Positions 31,738-36,688 of a stretch of 36,688 nt of DNA are shown piece after piece. A program made the position numbers and the translations under genes. Position 1 is the stretch's first letter. Each line of letters opens with the position of its first letter. Source of the stretch: Candidatus Latescibacterota bacterium (lineage in GTDB: Bacteria; Latescibacterota; UBA2968; UBA8231); NCBI GenBank assembly GCA_020852055.1, contig JADZBP010000073.1, forward strand, positions 1 through 36,688, read 5' to 3'. Below the pieces are notes generated by a model. It ran no database searches and had not been told where the DNA came from. It was given only the letters and a program-made list of their open reading frames with translations.

Positions 31738-32877
31738 ATGCCCAGCCTGCAACTCGCCGACAGCGGCATCCTCTATATCAATCCCAATCCAGCCCAGTGC
31801 CATGTCTCGGCCTTTTTCCCGAACATGGTGCAACTTTCCGCGTCCGAGTTCATCTGCCTGTATCAGCGGGGGGACGGCATGTACGCGGCCAACAGCAACA
31901 TCGCGCTCCTGCGCTCTTGCGACGGGGGCGCCACCTGGGCGGACGAGGGTTTTCTCCATGACCGCGCCCGCGATGGCCGGCCCTATTCCTATCACGGGAC
32001 CTTTGTCTCGCGGATGAACGACGGCACCCTGGTTGCCTGCCCCTTCCGGGCCGACCGCTCGAATCCGGACCAGCCCTTCTTCAGCGACCGGGGGGGACTG
32101 ATCGCCAACGAGCCGGTGTTGCTCTACTCGCGCGACGGCGGCCGCAGTTGGACGCCGCCCGCGGTGATGCAACTGCCGCCAGGACTGCTGGCCACCCCGG
32201 CCCAGGGCATCGTCGAACTGCGCGACGGCCGCTGGCTGGCCACCTTCGACCGCTGGCCCGCGTATGGAGATCCGGGACCCTATCAGCCGCTGATGCTCTG
32301 CCTTTTTTCCTCGGACCGTGGAGCCACCTGGGGTGAGTGGACGGTGATGGCCGACGGCGCCGCCGCCGGCAAGGGGTACTGGCACGGCAGGGCCATCCGG
32401 CTGGCCGATGACCGCCTCTTTTCGCTCTTCTGGTCGGCCGATATGCGCGACCTGGCCCGCGGCCCGGTGGATCTGCCCATCCATTTCGCCTACGCCGACC
32501 CGACCGGGCGTCACTGGGAGACGCCGCAGCCCACCGCGCTGCCGGGCCAGACCAACTGCGCCGCCCAGTTGCCCGACGGCCGGCTGGCGGCCATCTACAC
32601 CTGGCGCGAGAGCGAACACCCCGGCTTCATGGTGGTGCTCTCCACCGATGGGGGCCACACCTGGGATCTGGAGACCCAAGTCCGGGTCTGGGACGCCACC
32701 GGCTGGACCCACATCGGCCTGAGCCGGCCCGACCAGTATCCCCGCAGCCACGACACCATCGCCTTTGGCGCCCCCTCCCTGCTCGCCACGCAGGAGGGCG
32801 AACTGCTCGCCAGTTGGTGGTGTACCTACGCCAGCCTGACCCACCTGCGGTGGGCGCGGCTGACCCTGTCCTCCTGA
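31738..32877 (+). CDS. BNR/Asp-box sialidase-superfamily protein (six-bladed propeller)
   Basis: 379 residues with AAGGA upstream of the ATG. Four Asp-box motifs (S-x-D-x-G-x-T/S-W) are present: SCDGGATW (60-67), SRDGGRSW (131-138), SSDRGATW (191-198) and STDGGHTW (302-309), spaced as in a six-bladed sialidase propeller. No signal peptide is visible, although most sialidases of the family are secreted. The Arg triad of true neuraminidases cannot be located with confidence (no FRIP motif), so another glycan hydrolase or lyase activity is equally possible. It is the second gene of a four-gene operon with the unknown beta-rich protein before and the GH36-like protein after. Confidence 0.85.
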   Translation: MPSLQLADSGILYINPNPAQCHVSAFFPNMVQLSASEFICLYQRGDGMYAANSNIALLRSCDGGATWADEGFLHDRARDGRPYSYHGTFVSRMNDGTLVACPFRADRSNPDQPFFSDRGGLIANEPVLLYSRDGGRSWTPPAVMQLPPGLLATPAQGIVELRDGRWLATFDRWPAYGDPGPYQPLMLCLFSSDRGATWGEWTVMADGAAAGKGYWHGRAIRLADDRLFSLFWSADMRDLARGPVDLPIHFAYADPTGRHWETPQPTALPGQTNCAAQLPDGRLAAIYTWRESEHPGFMVVLSTDGGHTWDLETQVRVWDATGWTHIGLSRPDQYPRSHDTIAFGAPSLLATQEGELLASWWCTYASLTHLRWARLTLSS

Positions 32878-32903
32878 AGCGGCTTCAGCCGGCGCAGCGC
32901 CGG
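32874..32903 (+). other. Two abutting hairpins in the sialidase/GH36 spacer
   Basis: CTGAAGC-G-GCTTCAG (32874-32888) is directly followed by CCGGCGC-A-GCGCCGG (32889-32903). The first includes the sialidase-gene stop. No T-run follows. They could block exonucleases, attenuate transcription into the GH36-like gene, or set different message levels within the operon. Confidence 0.5.
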
Positions 32904-32935
32904 ACACCCATATCCGATGGCAAGGAGAGCTTCCC

Positions 32936-35176
32936 ATGCAGAGTTCCTTCGTTCGCCAGGAAACCGATGACTGCTTCAGCCTCGGCAACGCCGCTTTCCA
33001 GTTGCGGGTGGGGCTGAATGCCGAGCAGCTCCCTGTCCTGCGCTCCCTCAGTTCGACCAGACAAGCGCAGGTGAACTGGGCCTCACCCGCGCGGCCCCTG
33101 GGGCCGGAACTGACCATCCAGGGGGTGAGTTACTCCGTGCGCCACGGGAACACCCGCTTCTCGCGCTTCGAGGCGGATGCCGAACTGCGCCTCGTCTATG
33201 GGCTGGCCAACGGGCTGGAGCTGACCCAGCACCTCAAGCCCTCGCCCGACAAAGCGGTATGGCGCTCCTGGGTCACCCTGCACAACCCGACCGCCGGCCC
33301 GATCACGGGCATCACCCGCTTCGACGCTGCCAATCTGTTTCTTTCGGCGGGTGAAACCCAGCCCCAGTGCGGCTATGTGCTCGGCTGGCTGGAAGGCCCG
33401 CGCGCCGACGCGCCCGGACACCACGCGCTGCCCTTCAGCTACTGCGGCTGGATCCCCAAGCTCCTGTACGGCAAGCCCGACCCCGAGTTGCCGCCCCGCC
33501 CGGCGAGCTGGGTGGCGCCGGTGTACCGCTTCTGTCAGGAGCGCCTGACCCGCCTGCCCTTGCGCAGCGGCAAACGCTCCACCTACGACGACCATCCGTG
33601 GGTGACGGTGCTCGACCCGCAGCGCCAGGGCGGCTGGTTCCTGGGCTTCGAGTGGTCGGGGACCTGGAAGATCGACGTCGAGCACCTGCTGCCCAGCCAG
33701 GAGGTCTCGGTTTCCGCCTGCACCGACGCCAACTCCCACGACCTGCAGGCCGGGGAGAAGCTGGTCTCGCCAGCGGCCTTCGCGGGCGTCTTTACCGGCG
33801 ATTGGGACGACGCCTCCAACCTGTGCCGCTGGTACGTGGACGCCGAGATCATCCCCAAGATCGAGAAACCATGGCCCACGACCCTGCACGTCTATGTCTG
33901 GCACAACACCCCGGAAAAACGCAACGACGCCTATCTGCAGCGCGAGATGGCGCTGGCTGCCGAACTCGGCTACGAGAGCAGCTATGTCGAGACCATCTGG
34001 TGGAAGGAAGGGGCCGACCCAGGCGACTTCAGCACCGGCCTGGGCAACTTCGAGGACAGCCGGATCAAGTTCCCCGGCGGCCTGCGCGCCATGTCGGACT
34101 ATGTCCACAGCATCGGCATCAATATGGGCCTGTGGTTCGAGATCGAGCGGGTGGATCTGCGCACCTGCAACCGGCTGCGCCACCCCTGGAAACCGGAGTG
34201 GATCGTCCAGCAGAAAGGACACCCCTACCGTTCCTGGGGCCCGCACTTCTTCATGCTCTGCCTGGGGGTGAAGGCCGCCCAGGAGTGGGCGCTGGAGAAC
34301 GTGCTCTGGGCGATCAAGGAATACGATCTGGATTACCTCATGTTCGACGCCAACGAATGGGGGGTGTGCGACGACCCGACCCACGACCACGGGGCCGGCG
34401 ACGGCGAATGGGCGCAGATCCAGGGTTTCTACCGCGTCATGGAGGGGGTCCGGGCCGCGTACCCCGACATTATGATCCTGAACTCCTCGGGCGGCAGCCA
34501 GCGGGGCGACTTCGGCATCGCCCGCTACTCCAACTGCATCCACCCGCACGACCAGGCCGTGCCCAGCACCAAGCAGCGGCGCTATATGCACGGTACGGGG
34601 TGTATGTACCCCACCTCGTACCAGGCCAATCTGATGACCGACTACACCGCCGAACCGCACGAGGGTGGTTTTGTCGAGGGAAACACCCCGCAGCAGCCGC
34701 CGGCTCAGCCGGTCACGGCCGAACGCTTCGAGTGGCGGGTGCTCAACCGCATGCTGGGCTACTACGCCGACGGCCTGGAGTTGTGCGCCATGCCCGGTCA
34801 TCAGCTCGACATCCTCCGCAAGGCCCTGCCCTTCTACAAGCGCATCCGCCACTGCACCCACGGCGACCGCTATGTGCTGGCGGGTCCGGGTGTGCAATAC
34901 GCACCCATGATGGACGAAGACGACCGCTGGGAGTGTTACCAGCACGTGGCGCGCGACGGCGGCATGGCGGTGTTGTATATGTACCGCTGCCTGAGTGTGG
35001 AGCAGACCCGTACCTGGAAACTGCGCGGGCTGGACGCCAACGCCCGCTACCACGCCGATTTCTGGAGCGGCCTGCCGGAGCGCGACCTTTCCGGGGCCGA
35101 GCTGATGGAAAAGGGCTACACCTGCACCCTCGCGAACACGCGCAACGCGGACATCATGGTGCTGACCAAACAGTAG
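32936..35176 (+). CDS. GH36-like alpha-galactosidase family protein
   Basis: 746 residues, near the usual GH36 size, with AAGGAG eight bases before the ATG. An N-terminal beta-supersandwich (~1-300) leads to a TIM barrel. KFPGGLRAMSDYVHSIGINMGLWFEIERV is the GH36-like 'GLK.LAD.VH..G...GLW.EPE' segment. The nucleophile is Asp471 in LDYLMFDANEWG and the acid/base is Asp525 in NSSGGSQRGDFGIARYSN, equivalent to the SCSGGxGRxD motif. A C-terminal beta domain follows. The nucleophile strand reads FDANEWG rather than the common KWDMNR, so the substrate may not be a plain alpha-galactoside. No signal peptide: probably cytoplasmic, acting on imported oligosaccharides. It is followed 11 bp later by the 59-aa ORF. 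Confidence 0.87.
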   Translation: MQSSFVRQETDDCFSLGNAAFQLRVGLNAEQLPVLRSLSSTRQAQVNWASPARPLGPELTIQGVSYSVRHGNTRFSRFEADAELRLVYGLANGLELTQHLKPSPDKAVWRSWVTLHNPTAGPITGITRFDAANLFLSAGETQPQCGYVLGWLEGPRADAPGHHALPFSYCGWIPKLLYGKPDPELPPRPASWVAPVYRFCQERLTRLPLRSGKRSTYDDHPWVTVLDPQRQGGWFLGFEWSGTWKIDVEHLLPSQEVSVSACTDANSHDLQAGEKLVSPAAFAGVFTGDWDDASNLCRWYVDAEIIPKIEKPWPTTLHVYVWHNTPEKRNDAYLQREMALAAELGYESSYVETIWWKEGADPGDFSTGLGNFEDSRIKFPGGLRAMSDYVHSIGINMGLWFEIERVDLRTCNRLRHPWKPEWIVQQKGHPYRSWGPHFFMLCLGVKAAQEWALENVLWAIKEYDLDYLMFDANEWGVCDDPTHDHGAGDGEWAQIQGFYRVMEGVRAAYPDIMILNSSGGSQRGDFGIARYSNCIHPHDQAVPSTKQRRYMHGTGCMYPTSYQANLMTDYTAEPHEGGFVEGNTPQQPPAQPVTAERFEWRVLNRMLGYYADGLELCAMPGHQLDILRKALPFYKRIRHCTHGDRYVLAGPGVQYAPMMDEDDRWECYQHVARDGGMAVLYMYRCLSVEQTRTWKLRGLDANARYHADFWSGLPERDLSGAELMEKGYTCTLANTRNADIMVLTKQ

Positions 35177-35187
35177 GAGCGAGAACG

Positions 35188-35367
35188 ATGATGGACCTGC
35201 GTCGACGACTGGAACTGGCCGGCAACCCGCCGAGGCCCCGGTTCGATCCCGAATACGAGGACCTGATCGCCGGCCTCACCCCGGCCCAGGCCGAAGCCTA
35301 CCATGACGCCCGGCTGCGCGGCCTGTGCCACGAAGGCGCCCTCGAAGTAGCCAAAGGCCGGTCCTGA
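35188..35367 (+). CDS. Small ORF (59 aa) at the end of the GH36 operon
   Basis: MMDLRRRLELAGNPPRPRFD begins after AGGAG at good spacing, 11 bp behind the GH36-like gene. The protein is charged, with two probable helices (YEDLIAGLTPAQAEAYHDAR and LCHEGALEVAKG), a single Cys-His pair and no signal or membrane segment. Codon use matches the neighbours. The ribosome site, the tight spacing and the helical composition argue for a real gene. No family is recognised; a small regulator or an enzyme partner would both be guesses. Confidence 0.6.
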   Translation: MMDLRRRLELAGNPPRPRFDPEYEDLIAGLTPAQAEAYHDARLRGLCHEGALEVAKGRS

Positions 35368-35398
35368 TGTCACCCGCCCAAGGGGCGCTGAGCGGCCC

Positions 35399-35905
35399 AT
35401 GAACCCCTTCCTGCTCTCCCAGATCCTGGCCGGCATCGCCTTTGCCCTGGGCCTCGTCTCCTTCCAGTTCCGCCAGCGGCGTTCGGTGCTGCTCTGTCTG
35501 GCCCTGCTGACCGTCTTCAACGCCTCCCATTTCTTTCTGCTCGACCGGCTCGGACCTGCCGCGCTGATGCTGCTGATCGGCACCCGGTACCTGGTTTCCC
35601 TCTACACCACCAGCCGCAGGGTGATGTACTGCTTCTTGGCCCTCTCGGTGGCCGCCTTCCTGGCCACCTACCAGAGCCCGATCAGCCTGCTGGCCCTGCT
35701 GGCGGTGTTCTTCGGCACCTGCGGCAGCTTCCAACCCGCCGACCGCAACCTGCGCCTCTTCATCATGGCCGGCAACACGACCTGGCTGCTGCACAACCTG
35801 CTGGTGGGCACCCCGGTGGCCACCCTCATGGAGGCCGCCTTCCTCACCAGCAATGCCCTGGGGTACTGGCGCTTCTACGGCCGGCAGCAGGCCTCCGCCC
35901 CCTGA
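35399..35905 (+). CDS. YgjV-like inner-membrane protein
   Basis: 168 residues with about six short membrane helices: LLSQILAGIAFALGLVSFQF, SVLLCLALLTVFNASHFFLL, LGPAALMLLIGTRYLVSLY, VMYCFLALSVAAFLATY, PISLLALLAVFFGTCGSF and a C-terminal pair around NTTWLLHNLLVGTPVATLMEAAFLTSNALGYWRFY. The pattern Q..R...L...........H....... with TTWLLHN and E..F..SN..GYWR matches the Imp-YgjV family, whose function is unknown. No close ribosome site is obvious before the ATG. It follows the small ORF by 31 bp and may be read from the same message. Confidence 0.75.
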   Translation: MNPFLLSQILAGIAFALGLVSFQFRQRRSVLLCLALLTVFNASHFFLLDRLGPAALMLLIGTRYLVSLYTTSRRVMYCFLALSVAAFLATYQSPISLLALLAVFFGTCGSFQPADRNLRLFIMAGNTTWLLHNLLVGTPVATLMEAAFLTSNALGYWRFYGRQQASAP

Positions 35906-35920
35906 AACCGGCCCGGTTTC
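35904..35920 (+). terminator. Hairpin overlapping the YgjV-like gene stop
   Basis: GAAACCG (35904-35910), loop GCC, CGGTTTC (35914-35920): a perfect 7-bp stem starting within the stop codon. No T-run follows, so termination is only possible, not proven. Confidence 0.35.
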
Positions 35921-35985
35921 ACACCACCGTCCCTCCCCTTGCGACCTCTCCACCCATAGGTACCTTCACCAGGGCTTAGCTGCGT

Positions 35986-36006
35986 CCCCGGGCCTTGGCG
36001 CCGGGG
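35986..36006 (+). other. Hairpin in the leader of the multiheme cytochrome gene
   Basis: CCCCGG pairs with CCGGGG (36001-36006), and the inner GCC-TT-GGC extends the stem with one bulged G. It lies 60 bp before the ATG of the HAO-like gene in the 160-bp spacer after the YgjV-like gene. It could be a terminator remnant or a 5' leader structure. No convincing promoter is visible. Confidence 0.4.
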
Positions 36007-36065
36007 CGGCGTGCCCTTTGCCTAGCCGTCCATTCACGCCAGCCCCAAGCCCCGGAGAGGTGCCG

Positions 36066-36688
36066 ATGCCCTTTCGTTCCGTCTTCATCTCCATCGTGGT
36101 CGGTTTTTCCCTGGTCCTGGCCGCCTTTCTGATCAACGCCCAGCGCCCCCGCGTCGAAACCGACCAGCCCAATCCCGACCAGATCCGCGCCACCGGCAAA
36201 TGCGCCGAGTGCCACTACCAGCAGCAGTACTCGGTGGTGCACGAGTTCGAAATGAGCGCCCACGCCCGCAAAGGCATCAACTGCCTCGACTGCCACCAGC
36301 CGGCCCAGGGCCAATCGCCGCAGGACCACCACGGTTTTGTGATCGCCAAGAAACTGACCGCCGGCAACTGCCGCGCCTGCCACGAGCCCATCTACCAGGA
36401 GTTCCTGCGCAGCCGGCATGCCGCCCCCTCTTGGGCGGCGGTGTACGGGGAACAGGGCCTGAGCCCCGAACAGGTGGAGTTCTCGGAGCGCTATCAGCCC
36501 GGCGCCACCCGGCGCCCGCCCAACCCGCTGGGTCTGGTCGAGGGCCCCAGCGCCGTGGGCAGCGGCTGCGTGCAATGCCACGGCGTGGGCCGCCCCAACG
36601 ACGACGGCACCATCGGCAACTGCAACGCCTGCCATACCCGCCACACCAGTTCGGTGGCAATCGCCCGCCTGCCCACCACCTGCGGCCA
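36066..36688 (+). CDS. Membrane-anchored multiheme cytochrome c, hydroxylamine-oxidoreductase (HAO)-like, 3' end cut by window
   Basis: 207 residues are visible before the window ends. GGAGAGG lies before the ATG. The N-terminus MPFRSVFISIVVGFSLVLAAFLIN is a signal anchor without a clear cleavage site. Five complete heme c motifs follow: CAECH (46-50), CLDCH (73-77), CRACH (102-106), CVQCH (168-172) and CNACH (186-190); the sequence stops at Cys206-Gly, probably the start of a sixth (CGxCH). The spacing and the segments HEFEMSAHARKGINCLDCHQP and LTAGNCRACHEPIYQEFLRSRHA resemble the octaheme HAO family, which oxidises hydroxylamine or, in some bacteria, reduces nitrite. Whether the family's crosslinking Tyr, which separates oxidative from reductive forms, is present cannot be seen here. 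Confidence 0.85.
   Translation, partial: MPFRSVFISIVVGFSLVLAAFLINAQRPRVETDQPNPDQIRATGKCAECHYQQQYSVVHEFEMSAHARKGINCLDCHQPAQGQSPQDHHGFVIAKKLTAGNCRACHEPIYQEFLRSRHAAPSWAAVYGEQGLSPEQVEFSERYQPGATRRPPNPLGLVEGPSAVGSGCVQCHGVGRPNDDGTIGNCNACHTRHTSSVAIARLPTTCG

Noticed and set aside
30643-33117. Long minus-strand open frame opposite the 350-aa and sialidase-like genes
   Set aside because: Gly/Val/Ala/Gln-rich low complexity and no ribosome site; the plus-strand genes have Asp boxes and proper starts.
33083-35053. Long minus-strand open frame opposite the GH36-like gene
   Set aside because: No recognisable domain; it is the mirror of a GC-rich catalytic gene whose motifs are clear on the plus strand.

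Overview
The window is GC-rich, almost fully coding DNA from a Gram-negative bacterium. Outer-membrane origin is shown by a D15/Omp85-type beta-barrel ending in Phe, a periplasmic c-type cytochrome and an HAO-like multiheme cytochrome. The content is a carbohydrate-catabolism region: at least eight glycosidase-like proteins, mostly without signal peptides, two sugar-type uptake systems, an enolase-superfamily acid-sugar dehydratase and two URO-D-fold enzymes. Such mixes are common in uncultivated lineages such as Latescibacterota, Hydrogenedentota or Planctomycetota, but the Can-type carbonic anhydrase and YgjV-like protein look proteobacterial. I cannot assign a phylum from the sequence alone. 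No rRNA, tRNA, transposase, CRISPR or transcription regulator was seen.

Layout. 1-6037 (minus): a four-gene operon read right to left: RidA-like protein, SSS-family Na+/solute symporter, glycosidase-like protein (with an apparent frameshift) and galactonate-dehydratase-like enzyme cut by the window edge. 6237-11160 (plus): a toroid-type protein, a class IV aminotransferase and an unusual fusion of an AAC(3)-type acyltransferase to an alpha/beta hydrolase. 11328-13885 (plus): a beta-propeller glycosidase-like protein followed 5 bp later by a URO-D-fold enzyme. 13899-15221 (minus): a Smr-domain protein and an unrecognised protein. 15222-15526: a 305-bp gap with a long hairpin and an 84-bp tandem repeat. 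15527-18291 (plus): a second glycosidase plus URO-D pair, overlapping by 4 nt.

18298-26092 (minus): a compact six-gene run: sugar-binding protein, two ABC permeases, TIM-barrel protein, HEAT-repeat/outer-membrane beta-barrel fusion, second TIM-barrel protein. It reads as a carbohydrate-uptake operon that carries its own outer-membrane protein, but no ATPase. 26208-36688 (plus): M55 D-aminopeptidase, beta-carbonic anhydrase, monoheme cytochrome c translationally coupled to an (alpha/alpha)6 glycosidase-like protein, cupin, HPP-family membrane protein, then an operon of an unknown beta-rich protein, a BNR sialidase-like protein, a GH36-like alpha-galactosidase and a 59-aa ORF. After that come a YgjV-like membrane protein and the start of a membrane-anchored HAO-like multiheme cytochrome c cut by the window end.

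The most plausible overall picture is import of small glycans or glycosides through the SSS and ABC systems, cleavage in the cytoplasm by several unusual glycosidases, and processing of the products by the dehydratase, URO-D-fold, aminotransferase and acyltransferase/esterase enzymes. The substrates are not identifiable from sequence. The best candidates for something undescribed are the HEAT-barrel protein inside the ABC operon and the twice-repeated glycosidase/URO-D pairing.
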